A stretch of DNA of 8,572 bases, from positions 1 through 8,572 of the forward strand of contig NZ_CALLYO010000005.1 in NCBI RefSeq assembly GCF_937858865.1, written 5' to 3'. A program made the position numbers and the translations under genes. Below the pieces are notes generated by a model. The model was not told the origin of the DNA. It made no database searches and worked only from the letters and a program-made list of their open reading frames with translations. Below, in pieces: positions 1 to 6,229 of this stretch. Every line of letters starts with the position of its first letter. Position 1 is the first letter of the stretch. The DNA comes from an uncultured Amaricoccus sp. (GTDB taxonomy: Bacteria; Pseudomonadota; Alphaproteobacteria; Rhodobacterales; Rhodobacteraceae).

Positions 1-44
1 TAGGACTTCGAGACCTCGGCGAGCTTCAGCATGGCAGGGGGCAT
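1..44 (-). CDS. Possible 5' end of a divergent gene, ABC-transporter ATPase-like (partial)
   Basis: Read on the minus strand, an ATG at 44 and a second in-frame ATG at 32 open a frame that runs off the left edge. From the second ATG it reads MLKLAEVSKS followed by TA-, which would be completed as Tyr. This resembles the usual start of ABC ATP-binding subunits (M-L-x-L-x-x-V-S-K-x-Y, ending at the A-loop aromatic). Only about ten residues are visible and there is no convincing Shine-Dalgarno sequence before either ATG, so this is a weak call from a short motif. If real, the gene is divergent from putA and they share the 45-122 interval. Any other gene family beginning this way, or no gene at all, remains possible. 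Confidence 0.35.
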   Translation of the reverse strand, partial: MPPAMLKLAEVSKS

Positions 45-82
45 CTAGCACATCGCGGAAGGCGGGACAGGCCGCGCGATTG

Positions 83-122
83 TTGCAGACGCCGCATGCC
101 AAGCTGATATAACCGCGGAGCC
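83..122 (+). promoter_or_regulatory. Possible putA promoter and ribosome-binding site
   Basis: A TATAAC hexamer (107-112) lies just before putA, with TTGCAG (82-87) 19 bases upstream as a weak -35 candidate. GGAG at 117-120 is the only ribosome-binding-like sequence. It is 2 bases from the ATG at 123 and 5 bases from the ATG at 126, so the second ATG may be the working start. If TATAAC is the -10, transcription would begin almost at the start codon and the mRNA would be nearly leaderless. This rests on pattern only. Confidence 0.3.
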
Positions 123-3100
123 ATGATGGACGCGACCCTTCCCCGTGGGCGCGCGGCGATCCGCGCCCTGACCTATGCCGACGAAACCGACCTCGTGCAT
201 GCGCTGGTGGCGCGAACCGGGCTCGACGCCGCCCAGCGGGCGGCGATCGTCGCGCGGGCGGCGGAGCTGGTCGAGCGGGTGCGGGAGCGCTCCTCACCGA
301 CGGTGATGGAGGCCTTCCTCGCCGAGTACGGGCTCTCGACCGACGAGGGGGTGGGGCTCATGTGCCTCGCCGAGGCGCTGCTGCGGGTGCCGGACGCCGA
401 CACGATCGACGAGCTCATCGCCGACAAGATCGAGCCGTCGAACTGGGGGGCGCATCTCGGGCGGTCGACCTCGAGCCTCGTCAATGCGGCGACCTGGGGG
501 CTGCTCATCACGGGCCGGGTGCTCGACGACGATCCGGGGCGGCCGGCGGCGGCGCTGCGCGGGATGATCCGGCGGCTGGGGGAGCCGGTGGTGCGGACCG
601 CGGTCGGGCGGGCGATGAAGCTGATGGGGGCGCAGTTCGTGCTGGGCGAGACCATCGGCAAGGCGATGGAGCGGGCGCGCGGGCTGGAGGCGAAGGGGTA
701 TACCTACAGCTACGACATGCTCGGCGAGGCCGCCCGCACCGAACCGGACGCGCTGCGCTATGCTGCGGCCTATGCCAAGGCGATCGCGGCGATAGGGGCG
801 CGGGCGCGCGGCGACGTGGCGGCGAGCCCGGGGATATCGGTCAAGCTCTCGGCGCTCTATCCGCGCTACGAATGGACGCACCGGGCGGAGGTGATGGAGG
901 TGCTGATGCCGCGGGCGCGCGAGCTCGCGCGGGCGGCGGCCAAGGCGCGGATCGGCTTCAACATCGACGCCGAGGAGGCGGAGCGGCTGGATCTGTCGCT
1001 CGACGTGATCGAGGCGCTCTTGCGCGACCCCGAGCTGGCCGGATGGGACGGCTTCGGGGTGGTGGTGCAGGCCTACGGGCGGCGGGCGGGGGCGGTCATC
1101 GACTGGCTCGAGGAGCTCAGCACCGGGCTCGACCGGCGGATCATGGTGCGGCTGGTCAAGGGCGCCTACTGGGACGCCGAGGTCAAGCAGGCGCAGGAGC
1201 GCGGGCTGCCGGATTTCCCGGTCTTCACCCGCAAGCCGGCGACGGACGCGAGCTATCTTGCCAACGCGAGGCGCCTGCTCGACCTGCGCGGGCGGATCTA
1301 TCCGCAGTTCGCCACCCATAACGCGCATACCGTGGCGGCGGTGCTGGCGATGGCGGGCGGCAACGAGGGGTTCGAGTTCCAGCGGCTGCACGGCATGGGC
1401 GAGGCGCTGCACGAGATCGTGCGCGAGCGCGAGGGGACGCGCTGCCGGATCTATGCGCCGGTGGGGGCGCATCGCGATCTCCTCGCCTACCTGGTGCGGC
1501 GGCTGCTGGAGAACGGGGCGAATTCCTCCTTCGTGAACCAGATCGTCGACAAGCGGCTGGCGCCGCGCGACATCGCCGCCGATCCGCTGGCGGCGGTCGA
1601 GGCGCTCGACGCGATCCCGAACCCGCGCATCCGCCGGCCGGAGGCGCTCTTCGCGCCGCGGGCGAATTCGCGCGGGTGGAACGTGAACGAGCCGGCCTCG
1701 ATCGCGGCGCTGGCCGAGGCGCGCGAGGCCTGGCGCACGCACCGCTGGGAGGCAGGGCCGACGACAGGCGCGGGCGGGCCGGCGCGCGAGGTGACGAGCC
1801 CGGCCGATCCGGCCGACGTGGTCGGGACGGTGCGCGAGGCGACGCCGGCCGACGTCGCGGCGGCCCTCGGGCGGGCGGAGGTGCCGGGCTGGGACGCGGG
1901 CGAGCGGGCGGCCGCGCTGCGCCGGACGGCCGATCTCTACGAGGAGAATGCCGCCGAGCTGACCGCGCTCGCCACGCGCGAGGCGGGCAAGACGCTGCCC
2001 GATGCCATCTCCGAGGTGCGCGAGGCGGTGGACTTCCTGCGCTACTACGCCGACCAGGCGGAGGCCGCGGCCGGGCGGCAGGGGCGCGGGGTGATGGTCT
2101 GCATCAGCCCGTGGAACTTCCCGCTCGCGATCTTCACCGGACAGGTCGCCGCCTGCCTCGGGGCCGGCAACGCGGTCATCGCCAAGCCGGCCGAGCAGAC
2201 GCCGCTGATCGCCGCGCGGGCGGTTTCCTTCATGCACGAGGCGGGGGTGCCGGAGACGGCGCTCCAGCTCCTCCCCGGGGACGGGCCGTCGGTCGGGGCG
2301 CCGCTCACCGTGGCGCCGGGTATCGCCGGGGTGGTCTTCACCGGCTCGACCGAGGTGGCGCGGCTAATCAACCGGGCGCTGGCGGAGAATGCGGCGCCCG
2401 ATGCGGTGCTGGTCGCCGAGACCGGCGGGCTGAACGCGATGATCGTCGATTCGACGGCGCTGACCGAGCAGGTGGTGCGCGACGTGCTCGCCTCGGCCTT
2501 CCAGTCGGCCGGGCAGCGCTGCTCGGCGCTGCGCATCCTCTACGTGCAGGACGAGGCGCGGGCGCGGGTGCTCGAGATGCTCGGCGGGGCGATGGAGTCG
2601 CTCCGGCTCGGCGACCCCTGGGATCCGGCGACCGACGTCGGCCCGGTGATCGACGCCGAGGCGGAGGCGGGGATCAGGGAGTATATCGCCGGGGAGGGGC
2701 GGCGGGTCCTGAAGTCGCTCGCCGTGCCGGGCACGGGCCGCTTCGTGCCGCCGACGGTGATCGGGGTCGACGGGATCGGCAGCGTGGCGCGCGAGGTCTT
2801 CGGGCCGGTGCTGCATGTGGCGAGCTTCCGCGCCGCCGACCTCGACGCGGTGGTGGATGCGATCAACGCCCGCGGCTTCGGGCTGACCTTCGGGCTGCAC
2901 AGCCGGATCGACGACCGGGTCGAGCGGGTGACGGCGCGGCTGAAGGTCGGCAACGCCTATGTGAACCGCAACCAGATCGGGGCGGTCGTCGGCTCGCAGC
3001 CCTTCGGCGGCGAGGGCCTGAGCGGCACCGGCCCCAAGGCCGGCGGCCCCTTCTACCTCCGCCGCCTGCAGCGGGGACCGGCCGAGCCGGCGGTCACTGC

Positions 3101-3716
3101 TGCGCCTGAGGGAGCGGAGATCGCCCCCGCGGCGCTGGCCTCTGCGCTGGCGCGGCTTGATGCCCGGGCCTGGGCGGCGCGCGGCGACCGGCCGGCGGCG
3201 CTCCGCGCCGCGCTCGGGCCGGCGGGCGGCCTCGTCCGCTCGGCGCTCGCCGCGGCCGAGGCGCTGCCGCAGGCGCCGCTCGACATGCCGGGGCCGACCG
3301 GCGAGAGCAACCGGCTGAGCCTGCATCCGCGCGGCCGGGTGATCTGCCTCGGCGCCGGGGCGGAGGTCGTCCTCGCCCAGGCGGTGCAGGCGCTCGCCGC
3401 CGGGAACGCCGTCCTCGCCGTGGCGGTCGACGCGCCCTGGGCGCTCGCCGCGCTCGAGAAGCTGCCGGTCGCGGCCGTCGCCGGGCAGGTCGCGCCGGCG
3501 AGCCTCGAGGAGATCCCCGACCTCGCGCTGGTCGCGGCGGCCGGGCCGGCCGACTGGCTCGGCGAGATCCGCCGTGCTCTCGCCCGCCGCGGCGGGCCGA
3601 TCGTGCCGCTGGTGACCGGCATCGTCGATCCCGAGCGCTACGGTCTCGAGCGGCACCTCTGCATCGACACCACCGCCGCGGGGGGCAACGCCAGCCTGCT
3701 CGCCGCCACCGCCTGA
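123..3716 (+). CDS. putA: PutA: bifunctional proline dehydrogenase / L-glutamate gamma-semialdehyde dehydrogenase
   Basis: Oxidises L-proline to pyrroline-5-carboxylate with FAD, then oxidises glutamate semialdehyde to glutamate with NAD+. It normally acts as a peripheral membrane enzyme feeding electrons to quinone. Numbering from the ATG at 123: helical arm and alpha domain about 10-170. The PRODH barrel follows to about 480, with K346 in LVKGAYWDAE, FATHNAHT, and the proline-binding pair R459-R460 in RRLLENGANSSFVNQ. The aldehyde dehydrogenase domain is about 530-990, with SPWNFP near 661, FTGSTE 739-744, E766 in AETGG, catalytic C800 in GQRCSALR, and EVFGPVLH. Residues about 1000-1197 are the extra ALDH-like C-terminal domain, with PTGESN, PRGRVICLG and the closing TTAAGGNASL. 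At 1197 aa with no N-terminal ribbon-helix-helix domain it matches the longer non-regulatory (type B) PutAs, so it should not repress its own operon. The ATG at 126 is an alternative start. Its TGA overlaps the next gene's ATG. Confidence 0.97.
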   Translation: MMDATLPRGRAAIRALTYADETDLVHALVARTGLDAAQRAAIVARAAELVERVRERSSPTVMEAFLAEYGLSTDEGVGLMCLAEALLRVPDADTIDELIADKIEPSNWGAHLGRSTSSLVNAATWGLLITGRVLDDDPGRPAAALRGMIRRLGEPVVRTAVGRAMKLMGAQFVLGETIGKAMERARGLEAKGYTYSYDMLGEAARTEPDALRYAAAYAKAIAAIGARARGDVAASPGISVKLSALYPRYEWTHRAEVMEVLMPRARELARAAAKARIGFNIDAEEAERLDLSLDVIEALLRDPELAGWDGFGVVVQAYGRRAGAVIDWLEELSTGLDRRIMVRLVKGAYWDAEVKQAQERGLPDFPVFTRKPATDASYLANARRLLDLRGRIYPQFATHNAHTVAAVLAMAGGNEGFEFQRLHGMGEALHEIVREREGTRCRIYAPVGAHRDLLAYLVRRLLENGANSSFVNQIVDKRLAPRDIAADPLAAVEALDAIPNPRIRRPEALFAPRANSRGWNVNEPASIAALAEAREAWRTHRWEAGPTTGAGGPAREVTSPADPADVVGTVREATPADVAAALGRAEVPGWDAGERAAALRRTADLYEENAAELTALATREAGKTLPDAISEVREAVDFLRYYADQAEAAAGRQGRGVMVCISPWNFPLAIFTGQVAACLGAGNAVIAKPAEQTPLIAARAVSFMHEAGVPETALQLLPGDGPSVGAPLTVAPGIAGVVFTGSTEVARLINRALAENAAPDAVLVAETGGLNAMIVDSTALTEQVVRDVLASAFQSAGQRCSALRILYVQDEARARVLEMLGGAMESLRLGDPWDPATDVGPVIDAEAEAGIREYIAGEGRRVLKSLAVPGTGRFVPPTVIGVDGIGSVAREVFGPVLHVASFRAADLDAVVDAINARGFGLTFGLHSRIDDRVERVTARLKVGNAYVNRNQIGAVVGSQPFGGEGLSGTGPKAGGPFYLRRLQRGPAEPAVTAAPEGAEIAPAALASALARLDARAWAARGDRPAALRAALGPAGGLVRSALAAAEALPQAPLDMPGPTGESNRLSLHPRGRVICLGAGAEVVLAQAVQALAAGNAVLAVAVDAPWALAALEKLPVAAVAGQVAPASLEEIPDLALVAAAGPADWLGEIRRALARRGGPIVPLVTGIVDPERYGLERHLCIDTTAAGGNASLLAATA

Positions 3717-4411
3717 TGTCGCTGCCGCCTCCCCGGCCGCGCCACGCGCCCATGCCGCTCGCGCTCCTCGGCCTCGTCGCCGTGATCGCGCTGATCGAGG
3801 CGGTGCTGAGCCTCGCCGACGCGAGCATCCTCTTCGACCCGTCGCTGCGCAGCCGCGCCTTCATGAGCGGCGCCTTCTGGGCGAGCCTGCTGCGCGGCGA
3901 CGTGCCGCTCTATGCGGCGCAGCCGGCCACCATGTTCCTGAGCCACGCCTTCCTGCACGGCTCGCTCCTCCACATGGTCATGAACATGACGATCCTGCTC
4001 GCGCTCGGCCGCTTCACCGCCGACCACTACGGGGCGCGGGCGGTACTGCCGGTCTTCTGTCTCGGGGCGATCGGCGGGGGGGCGGTCTACGGGGCGCTCG
4101 CCGACGGCACCTATCCGATGGTCGGCGCCTCGGGGGCGGTCTTCGCCTTCCTCGGGCTCTGGATCGCCTGGGACTGGCGGCGGCACCGCGCGGCGTTTCG
4201 CTCCACCGGCCCGGTGCTGAAGCGGGTGGCGGTTCTCGTCGTCCTCAACGTCGTCACCCTCATCGGCCTCAAGGGCATGCTGGCCTGGGAGGCGCACCTC
4301 GGCGGCTTCCTCGCCGGCCTCGCCTGCGGCTGGTGGATGGAGAGCCGCCTCGAGCGGAGCGAGCGCGAAGCGCGCGCCGCGGAGCGGCGGCACCGGCAGG
4401 GCGGGGCCTAA
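3716..4411 (+). CDS. Rhomboid-family intramembrane serine protease
   Basis: A 231-aa polytopic inner-membrane protein with the rhomboid signature. There is an HxxxN motif at H86-N90 in the segment beginning LLHMVMNM, the nucleophile S139 in GASGAVF, and the catalytic histidine H194 in AHLGGFLAG. About six hydrophobic segments can be placed at roughly 13-33, 80-98, 106-126, 132-150, 164-180 and 187-206. A basic/acidic charged cytosolic tail (about 207-231) follows. The Ser-His dyad is intact, so an active protease that cleaves transmembrane segments of other proteins is expected; the substrate is unknown. The start codon ATG shares its A with the putA stop (TGATG), so translation is probably coupled to putA. 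A rhombosortase role (processing GlyGly-CTERM proteins) is conceivable, but there is no GlyGly-CTERM protein in the window. Confidence 0.93.
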   Translation: MSLPPPRPRHAPMPLALLGLVAVIALIEAVLSLADASILFDPSLRSRAFMSGAFWASLLRGDVPLYAAQPATMFLSHAFLHGSLLHMVMNMTILLALGRFTADHYGARAVLPVFCLGAIGGGAVYGALADGTYPMVGASGAVFAFLGLWIAWDWRRHRAAFRSTGPVLKRVAVLVVLNVVTLIGLKGMLAWEAHLGGFLAGLACGWWMESRLERSEREARAAERRHRQGGA

Positions 4412-4493
4412 CACGTTCGCCGGGTGAGTGGTTCGGTCCTGTCGTACGCGCCCCGCGCGCGGCCCTGCGTTAAACCGCAATTCGTATGGCCGC

Positions 4494-4525
4494 TTTCCAG
4501 CCCCTTTCCGGCCGCATTCCAGTCC
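4494..4525 (+). repeat. Three TTCC-motif repeats with exact 11-bp period upstream of the GDSL gene
   Basis: TTTCCAGCC, TTTCCGGCC and ATTCCAGTC begin at 4494, 4505 and 4516, so the same face of the helix carries TTCC(A/G)G three times. The array lies 160-190 bases before the GDSL hydrolase ATG, in a non-coding stretch that is less GC-rich than its surroundings. A related cluster is found at 8091-8125 on the other strand. Multiple phased copies suggest binding by a regulator, but no known operator is recognised. Confidence 0.5.
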
Positions 4526-4538
4526 GCCCAAGTCTCTG

Positions 4539-4552
4539 TTAACACGACTTAA
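4539..4552 (+). promoter_or_regulatory. TTAA-N6-TTAA element, CtrA-box-like but one base short
   Basis: TTAACACGACTTAA lies between the TTCC array and the GDSL gene. The alphaproteobacterial cell-cycle regulator CtrA binds TTAA-N7-TTAA, and here the spacer is six bases. It sits in one of the few A/T-rich patches of the window and may equally be part of a promoter. Low certainty. Confidence 0.2.
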
Positions 4553-4684
4553 ATTACCTCGATACCGATTCAATCCGCCGGAGGCCGTATGGGGCCTCTA
4601 CCTGAGGCTTTCCTGCTCCATTGTGCGGATCGCGCGAATGTGTTCTGCTCGTCCGCAGCCCTGTTGCGCGCGAGGTTCCTCATC

Positions 4685-5674
4685 ATGCGGAAAGTTGCTC
4701 TGGCGGCGATCGTCCTCTCCACCCTCTGCGGTGCCGGCGTGGAGGCCGCGACCCGTTACAGCGGCGTCGCCTTCTTCGGGGACAGCCTGACCGACGTCGG
4801 CAACCTCCACGCGCTGACCAGCGCCGAGCTCGGCCAGGGCGTCCCGCCGGCGCCCTACTACTATCAGGGGCGCACCTCGAACGGCCTGGTCTGGGCGGAC
4901 CATGTCGCGGCGGACTTCGCGGCGAAGGGGCTCGTCACGGCGAACTACGCCTATGCCTACGGACAGGCGGTAACCAACGTCGACACCCAGTTCGGCACGC
5001 TGCAGGTGCCCGACCTGCCGCAGCAGATCACGGACTTCGGCAGCTCGGGAACCGCCGATCTGCTCGGGAAGCGCCCGGTGGCGATGCTCTGGTTCGGCGC
5101 GAACGACATCTTCGCCGCCATGCAGAGCGATCCGGTCTCGGTGCCGGCCGTCGCGGCGGCGGCGGCGGCTTCCGTCGTCGGCGGCATCGAGTCGCTGGCG
5201 GCGGGAGGCATCCGCGACTTCGTCGTGCTCAACATGGTCCCGCTCGAGAAGACCCCGCGGTTCGCCTCGCTCGGCACCCCGCAGGAGGCGGCGCTGGCCA
5301 GGATCGGGGCGGACGTCTTCAACGCGACCCTCGACGGGCTCCTCGGGGCGGTGGGCGGGGCGGCGCATGTCGCCAAGCTCGACATCCATGCGGCGATGGA
5401 GGCGCTGATCGCCAGTCCGGGCGACTTCGGCATCAGCGACGTCGTCACCCCCTGCTTCAACCCGAACACCGGGGTGCTTTCCTGCTCGCCCGAGGAAGCG
5501 GCGACGCGGGCCTTCTGGGACCCGGTGCACCCGACCGCGACGGTCCATGCCGCGATCGCCGACCTCGCGCGCACCGAGGTAGCCCCGGTGCCGCTGCCGG
5601 CGCCGCTCCTGCTCATGCTGGCGGGGATCGCCTCTCTCGCCGCGGCGGGAGCCCGGCGGAGGGACCGGGCCTAG
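4685..5674 (+). CDS. Secreted GDSL/SGNH-family hydrolase with VPLPA-CTERM sorting signal
   Basis: A 329-aa lipase/esterase-like serine hydrolase predicted to be exported. Residues 1-21 form a signal peptide (basic MRK, hydrophobic core, cleavage after about VEA). The SGNH fold follows: block I FFGDSLTDVGN with nucleophile S34, block III GAND with N140-D141, and block V DPVHP with D279 and H282. The C-terminus is a tripartite sorting tail: VPLPA at 302-306, a hydrophobic stretch to about 322, then a basic cluster GARRRDRA. In the family literature VPLPA-CTERM tails are recognised by an exosortase (XrtD type), which cleaves the tail; no exosortase gene is in the window. The start at 4685 was chosen because it begins a normal signal peptide and has GAGG nearby. 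An in-frame ATG at 4589 with a better-placed GGAGG would add 32 residues. Substrate is unknown; phospholipase or arylesterase activity is possible. Confidence 0.9.
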   Translation: MRKVALAAIVLSTLCGAGVEAATRYSGVAFFGDSLTDVGNLHALTSAELGQGVPPAPYYYQGRTSNGLVWADHVAADFAAKGLVTANYAYAYGQAVTNVDTQFGTLQVPDLPQQITDFGSSGTADLLGKRPVAMLWFGANDIFAAMQSDPVSVPAVAAAAAASVVGGIESLAAGGIRDFVVLNMVPLEKTPRFASLGTPQEAALARIGADVFNATLDGLLGAVGGAAHVAKLDIHAAMEALIASPGDFGISDVVTPCFNPNTGVLSCSPEEAATRAFWDPVHPTATVHAAIADLARTEVAPVPLPAPLLLMLAGIASLAAAGARRRDRA

Positions 5675-5748
5675 AAGACGTCGAACAGGTAGAGGATGAT
5701 GATGATCGGGATCGGGATCCCGATCAGCCAGGCGACGATTCCCTTCAT
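5671..5748 (-). CDS. 25-aa hydrophobic small membrane peptide
   Basis: Begins MKGIVAWLIG, continues with an IPIP-isoleucine run, and ends LYLFDVF. Nearly the whole peptide is one membrane-spanning segment with a single N-terminal lysine and a C-terminal Asp. Support for translation: AAGGA sits 9 bases before the ATG, and that ATG overlaps the stop of the upstream 48-aa gene as ATGA, a classic coupled arrangement. Its TAG stop lies within the CTAG that also holds the stop of the convergent GDSL gene. Function is unknown. Single-span peptides of this size often act as membrane-protein regulators or stress peptides, but nothing here indicates which. I have an impression that similar short peptides occur in related bacteria, which I cannot verify. 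Confidence 0.6.
   Translation of the reverse strand: MKGIVAWLIGIPIPIIIILYLFDVF
5710..5725. repeat. Perfect 16-bp palindrome inside the 25-aa peptide gene
   Basis: GATCGGGATCCCGATC is a perfect inverted repeat that overlaps the codons for the Gly-Ile-Pro-Ile-Pro stretch. It is probably a by-product of coding constraint, but it could also form a hairpin in either transcript near the convergent gene ends, where no other terminator is visible. Confidence 0.3.
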
Positions 5749-5891
5749 GGTGTCCGGTCCTTCGGCTGCTTGCTCCCGGTGAACGCGGCGTGCTGCGCGC
5801 GGGTTCCCGCGGGCTCCTCGGGGGCGCTGCGGCGCCCGCCGGCGCGGCGTTGGTCTGCGCGGAAGCCACAGCTCACGCAGTTGTTCACCAT
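5745..5891 (-). CDS. 48-aa small Cys-containing hypothetical protein
   Basis: Opens MVNNCVSCGFRADQRR, with one CxxC pair near the N-terminus, and continues as a hydrophilic, Ala/Pro/Arg/Glu-rich tail ending KDRTP. The ATG at 5891 is preceded by AGGAAGG about 10 bases away, which decides the start. A longer form from a TTG at 5945 is possible but has no better signal. The TGA stop overlaps the ATG of the 25-aa membrane peptide by four bases (ATGA), so the two look co-translated. A single CxxC could bind a metal together with another chain or be redox-active. No family is recognised and no function is assigned. Confidence 0.55.
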   Translation of the reverse strand: MVNNCVSCGFRADQRRAGGRRSAPEEPAGTRAQHAAFTGSKQPKDRTP

Positions 5892-5980
5892 GATGGCGAA
5901 ACCTTCCTGAAAGGATTGGCGTGAAGGAGTAGGATGAAAGTTCAACCGCGCACGGACGCGGAAGAGGCAGATGGATAAGT

Positions 5981-6094
5981 ATGATGGTACGCAGCAAGGA
6001 TCAGGACACGCCGAAGCCCGAGAAGCCGCCGAAGCCAGCCAAGCCGGCGCCCGCCCCCGGAGGATGGCGGTTCGATGACTGGGCCGCTCTCTGA
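5981..6094 (+). CDS. Possible 37-aa Pro/Lys-rich small protein
   Basis: Starts at tandem ATGs (5981, 5984). Residues 8-26 are dominated by Pro-Lys-Ala repeats (KPEKPPKPAKPAPAP), and it ends GGWRFDDWAAL. Codon choice in this frame is G/C-rich at third positions, like genuine genes here, and the ending mixes aromatic and acidic residues in a way that looks selected. Against it, the upstream GAAGAGG is poorly spaced, and a second frame starting at ATG 5971 is open over almost the same bases and ends at 6078. It could be a short tail-like regulatory or structural peptide, or spurious. Confidence 0.35.
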   Translation: MMVRSKDQDTPKPEKPPKPAKPAPAPGGWRFDDWAAL

Positions 6095-6229
6095 CCGCTG
6101 GCGAGGCGGTCCCCGTTTCGCCGTCGCGGTAAGGTCGCCGGCCGCTCGGCTCGCAGGGGTTTCCTCGGGGACTCCCGCCGGCGCGTCCGGGCGCCTATCT
6201 CGGAGACGGGCCAGGGCGGAAGGCGAGCG

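Noticed and set aside
294..2237. Long minus-strand open frame of 647 codons inside putA
   Set aside because: It is opposite a strongly supported enzyme gene, is rich in Arg/His/Pro/Gly typical of antisense frames in high-GC DNA, and shows no domain.
2364..3656. Long minus-strand open frame of 430 codons across the putA C-terminal half
   Set aside because: Antisense artefact of GC bias: low-complexity Arg/Asp/Gly/Pro composition and no recognisable family.
4598..5869. Minus-strand open frame of 423 codons antisense to the GDSL gene
   Set aside because: No family features, Arg/His-rich composition, and it covers a gene with clear catalytic and sorting motifs.
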